Shown piece after piece: positions 48,734 through 57,137 of a DNA stretch of 64,000 nt. Each line of letters begins with the position of its first letter. The stretch's first letter is position 1. The notes under the pieces are model-generated. The model searched no databases. It worked only from the letters and a program-made list of their open reading frames with translations, and was not told the DNA's origin. The stretch comes from Rhizobium bangladeshense (lineage in GTDB: Bacteria; Pseudomonadota; Alphaproteobacteria; Rhizobiales; Rhizobiaceae). The position numbers and the translations under genes were made by a program. Location of the stretch: assembly GCF_017357245.1 (NCBI RefSeq), contig NZ_CP071612.1, forward strand, positions 2,235,001-2,299,000, written 5' to 3'.

Positions 48734-49039
48734 CCCATGACCGCCCGATGGTCATCATCGCAGGAAGGCGGCGTCGCCTCCCCGTCCGGCCTTGCCTTTA
48801 CGTTACCAAAACTTAACAATTAGCGATTGTAGCAAGGGCGGACGATCGGCTGCCTCTCTTGGCAGGCACTGCCGTAACGAAAACGTCAAGCGAGTTGACA
48901 ACGCCGTGATTTCACTTGAGCAAAACGCCTTGCACCAGCCGGTTTTCGTGCGCAAAAATGCCTCATTTGACGCGCGAAATCTTATCCGCCGGGGATGGTT
49001 TATGTTGTTGAATGCAACAACAGATCGAGGAGAAGAACC
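48734..49039. other. Intergenic stretch with hairpins
   Basis: 306 bases without a supportable gene. A terminator-like GGCGGCGTCGCC lies at 48768-48779, an A/T-rich TTACCAAAACTTAAC region at ~48800, a CTGCC/GGCAG pair at ~48850, and the dyad listed separately at 49004. The small secreted protein gene follows. Confidence 0.4.
49004..49021 (+). promoter_or_regulatory. Hairpin directly before the ribosome binding site of the small secreted protein
   Basis: GTTGTTG (49004-49010) and CAACAAC (49015-49021) form a perfect seven-base stem with an AATG loop, six bases upstream of GAGGAG. It could regulate translation, for example by temperature or an RNA-binding protein. No T-tract follows it. Confidence 0.4.
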
Positions 49040-49408
49040 ATGCGCATTAAATTCGCCCTCGCCGCATCCCTGTTTGCCGTCAGCCTTGCAGGCGCTGCCT
49101 TCGCTCAGCCGACATATACCGATGACTATACCAACGACAGCGATGGCTTTGCGCCCACTAAGATGGCGCAGCCTGCCCACGTACATTACAGCAACGACCA
49201 CAAGGCTCCGGCCTATTCCAGCGATTACACCAATGACAGCGACGGCTTCGCCCCGGTTGCCATGACGAAACCGGCAGTCGACAAGACCGCGACCGCGAGC
49301 ATCAGGCCCCTGCCTCCGTGCCACAGCATGGTCGGCCCTAGCGGCTCCCATACAAAAGGTGCCGACAGCGGCGCCTCCCGCACAGAAGCCTGCCGCGCAA
49401 CGCATTGA
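49040..49408 (+). CDS. Small secreted protein with duplicated segment (DUF680-like)
   Basis: 122 residues from the ATG at 49040, after GAGGAGAAG. It has a signal peptide (RIKFALAASLFAVSLAGAA, cleavage near AFA-QP). An 11-residue unit DYTNDSDGFAP occurs twice, 34 residues apart, each with a Tyr/Ser/Asp-rich flank. The stretch DKTATASI resembles the end of the short DUF680 proteins of rhizobia, after which this frame runs on for about 35 residues (PCHSMVGPSGS, TEACRATH), possibly read-through of a lost stop. The function is unknown. Confidence 0.65.
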   Translation: MRIKFALAASLFAVSLAGAAFAQPTYTDDYTNDSDGFAPTKMAQPAHVHYSNDHKAPAYSSDYTNDSDGFAPVAMTKPAVDKTATASIRPLPPCHSMVGPSGSHTKGADSGASRTEACRATH

Positions 49409-49433
49409 TCCGCCGCAATACGTGATCGGGAGG

Positions 49434-49457
49434 AAAGGGCCGTAACAGGCCCTTTTT
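49434..49457 (+). terminator. Terminator after the small secreted protein gene
   Basis: AAAGGGCC pairs with GGCCCTTT around GTAACA (49434-49455) and is followed by TTTTT. It is a compact intrinsic terminator about 25 bases past the stop. Confidence 0.8.
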
Positions 49458-49544
49458 CTATTCAGCTGTCCCGGTGCTTCGGCCGGGGACGCGCTGATTT
49501 CCTGCGCCGCAGAACTCTCGCATACATCTGGGAAAACGAAGACA

Positions 49545-49586
49545 TAAAAAAACCTCGTGAAACCAGATGGTCACGAGGGTTTTTTA
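49545..49586. terminator. Bidirectional terminator between the secreted protein and tRNA-Leu
   Basis: CCTCGTGA (49553-49560) pairs with TCACGAGG (49571-49578). An A-tract (49545-49552) lies to the left and a T-tract (49580-49585) to the right, so it works for leftward tRNA-Leu transcription as well as rightward transcription. Confidence 0.85.
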
Positions 49587-49592
49587 ATAATT

Positions 49593-49677
49593 TGGTGCGG
49601 TCGAGAAGACTCGAACTTCCACGGGTTGCCCCACAGCGACCTCAACGCTGCGCGTCTACCAATTCCGCCACGACCGC
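49593..49677 (-). tRNA. tRNA-Leu (anticodon GAG)
   Basis: 85 bases with CCA encoded at 49593-49595. The minus strand reads GCGGTCG at the 5' end pairing with CGACCGC at the 3' end (seven-base acceptor stem). The anticodon stem CAGCG/CGCTG surrounds the loop TTGAGGT, giving anticodon GAG, which reads CTC and CTT leucine codons. It has a long variable arm typical of class II tRNAs (Leu/Ser) and a T-loop TTCGAGT. The downstream hairpin is its terminator. Confidence 0.95.
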
Positions 49678-49865
49678 ATCGTGGTAGGTGCCGATTTGCG
49701 TCGGCGGGGCAGCATGTAGCAAAAGCATTTGGGGTGCACAAGGGCGATATGACAGTTTTTTTGAAAACCTATCACGACATTTGTATTGGCCGGAAAACGG
49801 GTCCATATAGGTCTCCTGCCGCCCCTATTTCTTCAGGCATTCGGGGCAAGCGGCAAGGAATGGCC

Positions 49866-50579
49866 ATGCTACGCACCGATCTCGAATTTTCCATGCTTCC
49901 GAAACTCGGCACCCGGCCAGTGCGCTGGCGCATCGCCGAGGGGCTCGTTGCCTATGAGGAAGCGGTGGCGACGATGGAGCGCGAGGTGGCGGCGATCGCA
50001 GAAGGCGGCGACGAGCTTGTCTGGCTGGTCGAGCATCCGCCGCTCTACACCGCCGGCACCAGCGCCAATGCGAGCGACCTCGTCCAGCCGGATCGCTTTC
50101 CGGTCTTTGCGACGGGACGCGGCGGTGAATATACCTATCACGGACCCGGCCAGCGCGTCGCTTATGTCATGCTCGACCTGAAGCGGAGGCGCCAGGACGT
50201 ACGCGCCTTCGTCGCCGCCCTGGAGGAGGTCGTCATCCGCACGCTCGACATGATGAACGTGCGCGGCGAGCGGCGCGAGGAACGCGTCGGTGTCTGGGTG
50301 CGCCGTCCGGAAAAGCCGTTGCTGGCCGACGGAACGATGGCCGAAGATAAGATCGCAGCCCTTGGCATCCGGTTGCGCAAATGGGTGACCTTCCACGGCC
50401 TGTCGCTCAATGTCGATCCGGATCTCGATCATTTCAGCGGCATCGTGCCATGCGGGATTTCGGCCCATGGCGTCACCAGTCTCGTCGATCTGGGCCTTCC
50501 TGTCATGATGGCCGATGTTGATGTGAGGCTGCGCGCCGCATTCGAGGCGGTTTTTGGCGAAACGGCGAACGAAGTGTGA
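49866..50579 (+). CDS. lipB: Octanoyltransferase LipB
   Basis: 237 residues from the ATG at 49866, six bases after AAGGA (an ATG at 49860 is also in frame). It transfers octanoate from acyl carrier protein to the lipoyl domains of dehydrogenases, the first step of lipoate synthesis. The conserved [22 protein letters not shown] and [12 protein letters not shown] are intact, with the catalytic Lys in the [14 protein letters not shown] segment and Cys in [13 protein letters not shown]. It is cytoplasmic and followed after 80 bases by a DMT exporter. Confidence 0.95.
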   Translation: MLRTDLEFSMLPKLGTRPVRWRIAEGLVAYEEAVATMEREVAAIAEGGDELVWLVEHPPLYTAGTSANASDLVQPDRFPVFATGRGGEYTYHGPGQRVAYVMLDLKRRRQDVRAFVAALEEVVIRTLDMMNVRGERREERVGVWVRRPEKPLLADGTMAEDKIAALGIRLRKWVTFHGLSLNVDPDLDHFSGIVPCGISAHGVTSLVDLGLPVMMADVDVRLRAAFEAVFGETANEV

Positions 50580-50658
50580 CCGCTCGCGGGGTTTAACGGG
50601 CTTGATTTGCCGGGCTTTCCTGTGATTGATGGCGCCGTTCCCACAAGAATCGGCAGCC

Positions 50659-51579
50659 ATGTCAGAGCCCCATCAAAACTCCCTGCAGGGCATGGCCATC
50701 ATGTCCGGCGCCATGTTCATCCTGCCGACCATGGATGCCATCGCCAAATATATGGCGACCTTCGAGGCGATGTCACCGGGTCAGGTGACCTTCTATCGTT
50801 TCTTCTTCCAGATCGCCTGCACCTTGCCGATTCTTTTCGCTCTTTTTGGGCTGAAGGCGTTTTCGGCGAGACGACCGTGGTTGAACCTGCTGCGCGGCGT
50901 TCTGCATGGCGCGGCAAGCCTGCTTTTCTTCGTCGCCGTCAAATATATGCCGCTTGCCGACGTCTTCGCCATTTATTTCGTCGAGCCTTTCATGCTGACC
51001 GCCCTATCGGCCTTGTTTCTCGGAGAAAAGGTCGGCTGGCGGCGTTGGATGGCGATCGTCGTCGGTTTCGGCGGCGCGATGATCGTCATCCAGCCGAGTT
51101 ACGAGATTTTTGGCCTGAAGGCGTTGCTGCCGGTGGCCTGCGCCTTTCTCTTCTCGCTCTACCTTTTCCTCAATCGCGCAATCGGCGAAGCTGATTCGCC
51201 GCTCACCATGCAGACGATGGCCGGCATCGGCGGAACGATTTTCATGGCGGCCGCACTTCTCGTCGGCAGCAGCGCCGGCAATGAGGATTTCACCATTTCC
51301 CTGCCCTCCTCCGGGCTCGGCCTTGCTCTGCTTCTCGCGCTCGGCTCCATCTCCGGGTACGCGCATATGCTGGTGGTTCGAGCCTTCCGGCTTGCACCTC
51401 TGTCGCTGCTTGCGCCGTTCCAGTATTTCGAGATCATCTCGGCTACGGTGCTCGGCTACGCGCTCTTCAACGACTTTCCCACCTTTTCCAAGTGGATCGG
51501 CATCTTCATTATCGTCGCATCGGGCCTCTTCATCATCTGGCGCGAGCGGCTGCAGGCAAGATCGCTAAAATCGTCGTGA
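50659..51579 (+). CDS. DMT family (EamA) transporter
   Basis: 306 residues from the ATG at 50659 (starts at 50626 or 50629 lack a ribosome site). It is a ten-helix inner-membrane protein of the drug/metabolite transporter superfamily, two EamA repeats in tandem: a first repeat around AIMSGAMFILPTMDAIAKYM to LFLGEKVGWRRWMAIVVGFGGAMIVIQP, and a second from LLPVACAFLFSLYLFLNRAIGE to FSKWIGIFIIVASGLFIIWRER. It probably exports a small metabolite such as an amino acid or vitamin. The substrate is unknown. Confidence 0.9.
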   Translation: MSEPHQNSLQGMAIMSGAMFILPTMDAIAKYMATFEAMSPGQVTFYRFFFQIACTLPILFALFGLKAFSARRPWLNLLRGVLHGAASLLFFVAVKYMPLADVFAIYFVEPFMLTALSALFLGEKVGWRRWMAIVVGFGGAMIVIQPSYEIFGLKALLPVACAFLFSLYLFLNRAIGEADSPLTMQTMAGIGGTIFMAAALLVGSSAGNEDFTISLPSSGLGLALLLALGSISGYAHMLVVRAFRLAPLSLLAPFQYFEIISATVLGYALFNDFPTFSKWIGIFIIVASGLFIIWRERLQARSLKSS

Positions 51580-51590
51580 TTTCCGGAACT

Positions 51591-51604
51591 GGGAGTTAAC
51601 TCCC
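51591..51604. promoter_or_regulatory. Perfect palindrome between the DMT gene and the downstream hypothetical gene
   Basis: GGGAGTTAACTCCC is a perfect 14-base palindrome. A related GGAGTTAA lies just before the next start codon (51668-51675). It is an operator candidate or a short terminator hairpin, and no T-tract follows. Confidence 0.4.
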
Positions 51605-51676
51605 CTTGTTGAGGGATCGTCAATTCGCCGTCGCTAAACCTGTCTCCGGCTTCATGACGAAGCCTGGAGTTAAAAC

Positions 51677-52381
51677 ATGAGCGAATTCCGTTTCGCTTTT
51701 CCGGCCTGTGTCGTGGCCGGCAAGCATCGGCTGACGGCCGAAGATATCGTGCTGCTGCGCAAACATGCCTTTCCGGAGGGGATCCGGACATCCCAGGATG
51801 TCGTTGCAATGTTGGCGCTCAACAATTCCTGTCCCGAAAAATGTGCCGAGTGGAACGCTTTCTTCGTGGAGCAGATCGCCGGCTTCATCGTCCACTACAC
51901 TTATCCGCAGGGCTCGCTTGATGAAATCAACGTTGCCTGGATCATGCGCATGTTCACGACCGACGGTGTTGTCAATTCGGCGCTGGAACTCGAGCTCATT
52001 CTCCACGTCATGGAGATTTCAGCGAATGTTCCAGATGAGCTGAGAGCGCTTGCGCTCGACCAGCTTCGCCTGGCAATCACCGACGGCGTCGGCGGCTACC
52101 AACTGTCGCGCGCCGTCGACCGCAAGAACATCACACGCCAGGACGTCGATTTTACGATGCGCATTTTGAGAAGCATCGCCGCAGGCGGCGTCCTCGCCCT
52201 GTCGCCGGCCGAATATGGCGTCCTCCACCAGATCGAGCAAGCAACCCTGCCGGGCGCCAACCATCCGCACTGGGCTGGGATCATGGCCGCCGTCACGCTG
52301 CGCGATCGTCCCGAACCGCGGCGCAGCCGCTGGCTGCGCGTCGTCGACGACGAACCCGTCGCGAAAGCCGCCGTCGCCTGA
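51677..52381 (+). CDS. Conserved hypothetical protein, all-helical
   Basis: 234 residues from the ATG at 51677, after GGAG. No signal peptide is seen. The sequence is mostly helical with leucine-rich segments (DIVLLRKHAFPEGI, ELELILHVMEISANVPDELRALALDQLRLAI), and has a single CPEKC pair near residue 52. I do not recognise a named family, although the repeated acidic/leucine pattern is reminiscent of TerB-like helical bundles. It precedes pccA, 73 bases away, on the same strand. Confidence 0.7.
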   Translation: MSEFRFAFPACVVAGKHRLTAEDIVLLRKHAFPEGIRTSQDVVAMLALNNSCPEKCAEWNAFFVEQIAGFIVHYTYPQGSLDEINVAWIMRMFTTDGVVNSALELELILHVMEISANVPDELRALALDQLRLAITDGVGGYQLSRAVDRKNITRQDVDFTMRILRSIAAGGVLALSPAEYGVLHQIEQATLPGANHPHWAGIMAAVTLRDRPEPRRSRWLRVVDDEPVAKAAVA

Positions 52382-52454
52382 GATATCAAGCCCGATTGTG
52401 CGTTCCGGTGTTTTATGCGTAAAACTCCGGGACGCATTTCTGGGTGGAGTCTCG

Positions 52455-54464
52455 ATGTTCAAGAAAATCCTGATCGCGAATCGCGGCGAGATTGCCTGCC
52501 GCGTGATCAAGACCGCGCGCCGCATGGGCATTTCCACCGTTGCGGTCTTTTCGGATGCGGATCGGGATGCGCTGCATGTCGAGATGGCCGACGAGGCCGT
52601 CCATATCGGTCCCGCCGCAGCGTCGGAAAGCTATCTGGTTGCCGAAAAGATCATCGCCGCCTGCAAGGCGACCGGCGCCGAGGCGGTGCATCCCGGTTAC
52701 GGATTTCTCTCAGAGCGTGCCTCTTTCTGCGCCGAGCTGGAAAAGCAGGGCATCGTTTTCATCGGCCCGAAGCCGAAGGCCATTATGGCGATGGGCGACA
52801 AGATCGAATCGAAAAAATTTGCCAAGGCGGCCGGTGTCTCCACGGTGCCCGGCCATCTCGGCGTGATCGAGGACGCCGCGCATGCCGAAACGATCGCTGG
52901 CGAGATCGGATATCCGGTCATGATCAAGGCGTCCGCCGGCGGCGGCGGCAAGGGCATGCGCATTGCCTGGAACGAGGTCGAGGTGCGCGACGGCTTCGAG
53001 CGCGCCCGTTCGGAGGCGAAGAGCTCCTTCGGGGACGACCGCGTCTTCATCGAGAAGTTCGTCGTTGAGCCACGCCATATCGAAATCCAAGTTCTGGCCG
53101 ACGCGCATGGCAATGTCGTCTATCTCGGTGAGCGCGAATGCTCGATCCAGCGCAGGAACCAGAAGGTGGCGGAAGAGGCGCCCTCGCCTTTCCTCGACGA
53201 AAAGACCCGCAAGGCTATGGGCGAACAGTCTGTGGCGCTGGCGAAGGCCGTCGACTACCAAAGCGCCGGCACCGTCGAATTCATCGTCGATCGCGACCGC
53301 AACTTCTATTTCCTCGAAATGAACACCCGTCTGCAGGTCGAGCATCCCGTGACCGAACTCGTCACCGGAATTGATCTCGTCGAGCAGATGATCCGGATCG
53401 CGGCGGGAGAGCCGCTCGGATTCGGCCAGGAGGATGTCAGGCTCGACGGTTGGGCGATCGAGAGCCGACTCTATGCCGAGGATCCTTACCGCAACTTCTT
53501 GCCTTCGATCGGTCGCCTGACGCGCTACCGCCCGCCCGCGGAAGGCAGGACCGACAATATTGTCGTCCGCAACGATACCGGCGTCTTCGAAGGTGCCGAG
53601 ATCTCGATGTATTACGACCCGATGATCGCCAAGCTCTGCACCTGGGCGCCGACGCGCAGCGAAGCGATAGAGGAAATGGGACGTGCACTGGACGGCTTCG
53701 TCGTCGACGGCATCGAGCACAATATTCCCTTCCTGTCGGCGCTGATGAAACATCCACGCTGGCGCGAGGGCCGGCTTTCCACCGGCTTCATTGCCGAGGA
53801 ATATCCTGATGGCTTCGCGCCGATGAAGCCGGACCGGCAGGAGGAAGGCACGCTTGCCGCCATAGCGCTGTCTGCCTCGCTCATCGAAGCGAACCGCCGC
53901 GAACGTTTCGCCGATCGCCTGCGCGTCGCGACAGGCGCGCTGCGGGAGGATTGGGTGGTCAAAACAGGCGGGAGCTACGTCGCTGTCAGATTGCTCGATG
54001 GCCTCGTCACCATTCCTTTCGATATGGACATGGAGATCGAGGGCGTAAGCCGGAGCGTTGTCACCGATTGGAGACCGGGTGATCCGGTCTGGAGCGGCAA
54101 GGTCGGCGGCCAGGATATTGCCGCGCAGATCCGTCCTGTTCTCAACGGCCTGCGCATCGACTGGCAGGGACTGTCCGTCACCGTCAAGGTCTTCTCGCCG
54201 CGCCATGCGGAACTCGACAGGCTGATGCCCGTGAAGCTGCCGCCGGATACCTCCAAGCTCCTGCTCTGCCCGATGCCCGGCCTCGTCGTGTCCATCGCGG
54301 TCGCCGAGGGCCAGGAGGTCAAGGCCGGTGAAACGCTTGCGATCGTCGAGGCGATGAAGATGGAAAATGTTTTGCGCGCCGATCGCGATCTCGTCATCTC
54401 GAAGATCAATGCCGCGGCTGGTGAAAGCCTGGCTGTCGACGCCGTCATCATGGAATTCGCTTGA
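52455..54464 (+). CDS. pccA: Propionyl-CoA carboxylase alpha subunit (biotin carboxylase/BCCP)
   Basis: 669 residues from the ATG at 52455 (MFKKILIANRGEIACRV), a standard length. It carboxylates a biotin arm with ATP and bicarbonate, then passes CO2 to propionyl-CoA with PccB. Parts are: an N-terminal biotin carboxylase (ATP-grasp loop KASAGGGGKGMRI, then RHIEIQVLADAHGNVV, and RLQVEHPVTE), a middle region, and a C-terminal biotinyl domain with the biotin Lys in EAMKMEN. The product, methylmalonyl-CoA, feeds propionate and odd-chain catabolism. The partner pccB lies convergent, 3.2 kb away. Confidence 0.95.
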   Translation: MFKKILIANRGEIACRVIKTARRMGISTVAVFSDADRDALHVEMADEAVHIGPAAASESYLVAEKIIAACKATGAEAVHPGYGFLSERASFCAELEKQGIVFIGPKPKAIMAMGDKIESKKFAKAAGVSTVPGHLGVIEDAAHAETIAGEIGYPVMIKASAGGGGKGMRIAWNEVEVRDGFERARSEAKSSFGDDRVFIEKFVVEPRHIEIQVLADAHGNVVYLGERECSIQRRNQKVAEEAPSPFLDEKTRKAMGEQSVALAKAVDYQSAGTVEFIVDRDRNFYFLEMNTRLQVEHPVTELVTGIDLVEQMIRIAAGEPLGFGQEDVRLDGWAIESRLYAEDPYRNFLPSIGRLTRYRPPAEGRTDNIVVRNDTGVFEGAEISMYYDPMIAKLCTWAPTRSEAIEEMGRALDGFVVDGIEHNIPFLSALMKHPRWREGRLSTGFIAEEYPDGFAPMKPDRQEEGTLAAIALSASLIEANRRERFADRLRVATGALREDWVVKTGGSYVAVRLLDGLVTIPFDMDMEIEGVSRSVVTDWRPGDPVWSGKVGGQDIAAQIRPVLNGLRIDWQGLSVTVKVFSPRHAELDRLMPVKLPPDTSKLLLCPMPGLVVSIAVAEGQEVKAGETLAIVEAMKMENVLRADRDLVISKINAAAGESLAVDAVIMEFA

Positions 54465-54539
54465 GCCCGGCTCGCCGGCCATGTCAAGCTTGGCCGATAA
54501 AGACAGTTGGGCACCGACAAATCAGCAGGAGATAGGACG

Positions 54540-55667
54540 ATGGACGTTCGCGCCGCCGTAGCCGTTCAGGCCGGAAAACCGCTTGAAGTGATGACCGTGC
54601 AGCTCGATGGCCCGAAGGCCGGCGAAGTGCTGGTGGAGGTCAAGGCGACCGGCATCTGCCACACCGACGATTTCACCCTGTCGGGCGCCGATCCTGAGGG
54701 GCTGTTTCCGGCCATCCTCGGCCATGAGGGCGCCGGCATCGTCGTCGATGTCGGCCCGGGTGTGACCTCGGTCAAGAAGGGCGACCACGTCATTCCGCTC
54801 TATACGCCGGAATGCCGCGAATGTTATTCCTGCACGTCCCGCAAGACCAATCTGTGCACCGCGATCCGCGCCACTCAGGGTCAGGGCGTCATGCCGGACG
54901 GTACCTCGCGCTTCTCGATCGGCAAGGACAAGATCCATCACTATATGGGCTGCTCGACCTTTGCCAATTACACGGTGCTGCCGGAGATCGCGCTTGCCAA
55001 GATCAACCCGGACGCGCCCTTCGACAAGGTCTGCTACATCGGCTGCGGCGTCACCACCGGCATCGGCGCCGTCATCAATACGGCCAAGGTCGAGGTCGGA
55101 TCGACGGCGATCGTCTTCGGGCTCGGCGGCATCGGTTTGAACGTCCTGCAGGGCCTGCGCCTGGCCGGCGCCGACATGATCATCGGCGTCGATATCAACC
55201 CGGACCGCAAGGCCTGGGGCGAGAAGTTCGGCATGACGCATTTCGTCAATCCGAAGGAGGTCGGCGACGACATCGTTCCCTATCTGGTCAACATGACCAA
55301 GCGCAATGGTGACCTGATCGGCGGCGCCGACTACACCTTCGACTGCACCGGCAACACCAAGGTCATGCGCCAGGCGCTGGAGGCCTGCCATCGCGGCTGG
55401 GGCAAGTCGGTCATCATCGGCGTTGCCGGCGCCGGCCAGGAAATCTCGACGCGGCCGTTCCAGCTGGTGACCGGCCGCAACTGGATGGGCACGGCCTTCG
55501 GCGGCGCCCGCGGCCGCACCGACGTGCCGAAGATCGTCGACTGGTACATGCAGGGCAAGATCCAGATCGATCCTATGATCACCCACACCATGCCGCTCGA
55601 AGACATCAACACGGGCTTCGAGCTGATGCACAAGGGTGAAAGCATCCGCGGCGTGGTGGTGTATTGA
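54540..55667 (+). CDS. frmA: S-(hydroxymethyl)glutathione dehydrogenase / class III alcohol dehydrogenase
   Basis: 375 residues from the ATG at 54540, after AGGAGAT. It oxidises the adduct of formaldehyde and glutathione to S-formylglutathione, using NAD, and also reduces S-nitrosoglutathione. The catalytic zinc site is GICHTD/GHEGAG, the structural zinc lobe is [15 protein letters not shown], and the NAD motif is [13 protein letters not shown]. Class III sequence [13 protein letters not shown] is present. It overlaps the following acetyltransferase by one base (TGATG), so they form a unit. Confidence 0.95.
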   Translation: MDVRAAVAVQAGKPLEVMTVQLDGPKAGEVLVEVKATGICHTDDFTLSGADPEGLFPAILGHEGAGIVVDVGPGVTSVKKGDHVIPLYTPECRECYSCTSRKTNLCTAIRATQGQGVMPDGTSRFSIGKDKIHHYMGCSTFANYTVLPEIALAKINPDAPFDKVCYIGCGVTTGIGAVINTAKVEVGSTAIVFGLGGIGLNVLQGLRLAGADMIIGVDINPDRKAWGEKFGMTHFVNPKEVGDDIVPYLVNMTKRNGDLIGGADYTFDCTGNTKVMRQALEACHRGWGKSVIIGVAGAGQEISTRPFQLVTGRNWMGTAFGGARGRTDVPKIVDWYMQGKIQIDPMITHTMPLEDINTGFELMHKGESIRGVVVY

Positions 55668-56140
55668 TGGCTGCAGCCAACTACGGGGTCGATCTCAGGA
55701 CGCTCGATGAACTCTCCGCACGAGATCTTTACGATCTCATGAGGATGCGCGTCGATGTCTTTGTCGTCGAACAAAACTGCCCGTATCCGGAACTCGATGG
55801 CAAGGATATCGATGCTCTGCATCTGCGGCTGCTGGAGGGCGCCGAACTCCTGGGCGCGGCGCGAATCCTGAAACCGTACGAGTCGCAGGATCCGTCGAAG
55901 ATCGGCCGCGTCGTCGTCTCGCCTGCCCATCGCGGCAAGCGGCTGGGCGATGCATTGATGCGCGAAGCGATCACCGCCTGCGAGCAGCTTTATCCGGCAA
56001 ATCCGATTGTCTTGTCGGCGCAGGCCCATCTGCGCCGCTTTTACGAATCCTTCGGCTTTGTCGGGACATCGCAGGAATATCTGGAAGACGGCATTCCCCA
56101 TATCGATATGATCAGACAGCCGGCTAGTCAGCCTGCATGA
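55667..56140 (+). CDS. ElaA-like GNAT acetyltransferase
   Basis: 157 residues from the ATG at 55667, sharing one base with the frmA stop (a TTG at 55664 is in frame). It has a GNAT fold with the ElaA-type signature: LMRMRVDVFVVEQNCPYPELDGKDID early, and VVSPAHRGKRLGDALMREAI, the acetyl-CoA-binding loop (R-G-K-R-L-G). The substrate is unknown. It is coupled to formaldehyde dehydrogenase and followed by yaiI after 10 bases, an apparent three-gene operon. Confidence 0.9.
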   Translation: MAAANYGVDLRTLDELSARDLYDLMRMRVDVFVVEQNCPYPELDGKDIDALHLRLLEGAELLGAARILKPYESQDPSKIGRVVVSPAHRGKRLGDALMREAITACEQLYPANPIVLSAQAHLRRFYESFGFVGTSQEYLEDGIPHIDMIRQPASQPA

Positions 56141-56150
56141 GGATTTCGCA

Positions 56151-56609
56151 ATGATCTATGTCGACGCCGATGCCTGCCCGGTGAAACCGGAAATCCTGAA
56201 GGTGGCCGAACGCCACGGTCTCGAAGTCACCTTCGTCGCCAATTCCGGGCTGCGCCCGTCCCGCGATCCGATGGTCCACAACGTCATCGTCTCCAACGCC
56301 TTCGATGCCGCCGACAACTGGATCGCCGAACGCGTGGGCGCAGGTGACGTCGTCGTTACTGCCGACGTGCCGCTTGCTGTGCGCTGCGTCGCGACCGGCG
56401 CCTTCGTCAGCGGCCCCACGGGACGTGTCTTCGACGAGACCAATATCGGCATGGCGAGCGCCATGCGCGATCTCGGCGCGCATCTGCGTGAAACCGGCGA
56501 GAGCAAGGGTTACAACGCCGCCTTCAGCCCGAAAGACCGCTCGCGTTTCCTTGAAACCTTCGATCGCCTCTGCCGCCGTGCCAAGAATCTTTCCGGCGGA
56601 CAGCCATGA
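56151..56609 (+). CDS. yaiI: YaiI/YqxD family protein (DUF188)
   Basis: 152 residues. DUF188 is a PIN-like fold of unknown activity: MIYVDADACPVKPEILKVAERHG with the conserved Asp pair at the start and VVTADVPLAVRCVATG in the middle. The family is small, highly conserved and likely nucleolytic, but unproven. It is ten bases after the ElaA-like gene on the same strand. Confidence 0.93.
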   Translation: MIYVDADACPVKPEILKVAERHGLEVTFVANSGLRPSRDPMVHNVIVSNAFDAADNWIAERVGAGDVVVTADVPLAVRCVATGAFVSGPTGRVFDETNIGMASAMRDLGAHLRETGESKGYNAAFSPKDRSRFLETFDRLCRRAKNLSGGQP

Positions 56610-56702
56610 TCCCTTCCGGAAGACCGCAAGAAACGGGTGGAATGGTGGCCAACGCGATTCGTATCTTGAAGACAGCCGTTCTCTCCATGATATAGGCACT
56701 AT

Positions 56703-56754
56703 CGCAGACGACTGCGGCATCCCCAGGATGCAACCGTCGCGGGGACGGCCTCGC
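56703..56754 (+). promoter_or_regulatory. Guanidine-II (mini-ykkC) riboswitch
   Basis: Two hairpins with ACGR tetraloops occur in tandem: CGCAG-ACGA-CTGCG (56703-56716) and GCGGGG-ACGG-CCTCGC (56739-56754, with one G-U pair). They are joined by a linker that itself folds as GCATCC/GGATGC around CCA (56717-56731). This is the defining pattern of the mini-ykkC class, in which guanidinium bridges the two loops. The next gene's ribosome site (AAGGAGAG) begins 9 bases downstream and the gene is a SugE/Gdx exporter, the standard partner. Confidence 0.88.
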
Positions 56755-56773
56755 TCTTGACAAGGAGAGTCGC

Positions 56774-57088
56774 ATGGCCTGGTTTCTGCTTTTTCTCGCC
56801 GGTCTTTTCGAATGTGGCTGGGCGATCGGCCTTAAATACACAGATGGTTTCACGCGGCCGCTGCCGACAGCGCTGACCGTCATATCGATGGTCGTCAGCA
56901 TCGTGTTGCTCGGTCTGGCGGTGAAGCACCTGCCGATCGGCACCGCCTATGCGGTCTGGACCGGCATCGGCACGGTCGGCACCGTGATATTGGGAATCTG
57001 GCTGCTCGGTGACCAAACAAGTATCTCCCGTCTTGCCTGCATCACGCTGATCGTCGCCGGCATCACCGGCCTCAAACTCACCGCCTGA
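56774..57088 (+). CDS. sugE: SMR family guanidinium exporter (SugE/Gdx)
   Basis: 104 residues, four membrane helices, SMR family. The conserved Glu in helix 1 is present (FLAGLFECGWAIGLKYTDGF) and the sequence GTAYAVWTGIGTVGTVILGI is the SugE/Gdx form rather than the EmrE form. Characterised Gdx proteins export guanidinium in exchange for protons. The riboswitch immediately upstream supports that job. It works as a dimer in the inner membrane, and no paired second subunit gene is adjacent, so it is likely a homodimer. Confidence 0.93.
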   Translation: MAWFLLFLAGLFECGWAIGLKYTDGFTRPLPTALTVISMVVSIVLLGLAVKHLPIGTAYAVWTGIGTVGTVILGIWLLGDQTSISRLACITLIVAGITGLKLTA

Positions 57089-57100
57089 CCCCGGAAATGC

Positions 57101-57124
57101 TGCGGGGCGCCGAAGCGCCCCGCA
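57101..57124. terminator. Hairpin between convergent sugE and doxX-type genes
   Basis: TGCGGGGCGC pairs with GCGCCCCGCA around a CGAA loop, a strong ten-base stem. It lies 12 bases after the sugE stop and 13 bases before the DoxX stop. No T-tract follows on either strand, so it is likely a shared transcript-end structure. Confidence 0.55.
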
Positions 57125-57137
57125 ATCAATGTCAGTT

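Noticed and set aside
52710..54482. Long minus-strand open frame opposite pccA
   Set aside because: The biotin carboxylase and biotinyl motifs are on the plus strand. The minus frame has no recognisable domain.
54522..55631. Long minus-strand open frame opposite frmA
   Set aside because: The zinc and NAD motifs are on the plus strand. The antisense product has no domain.
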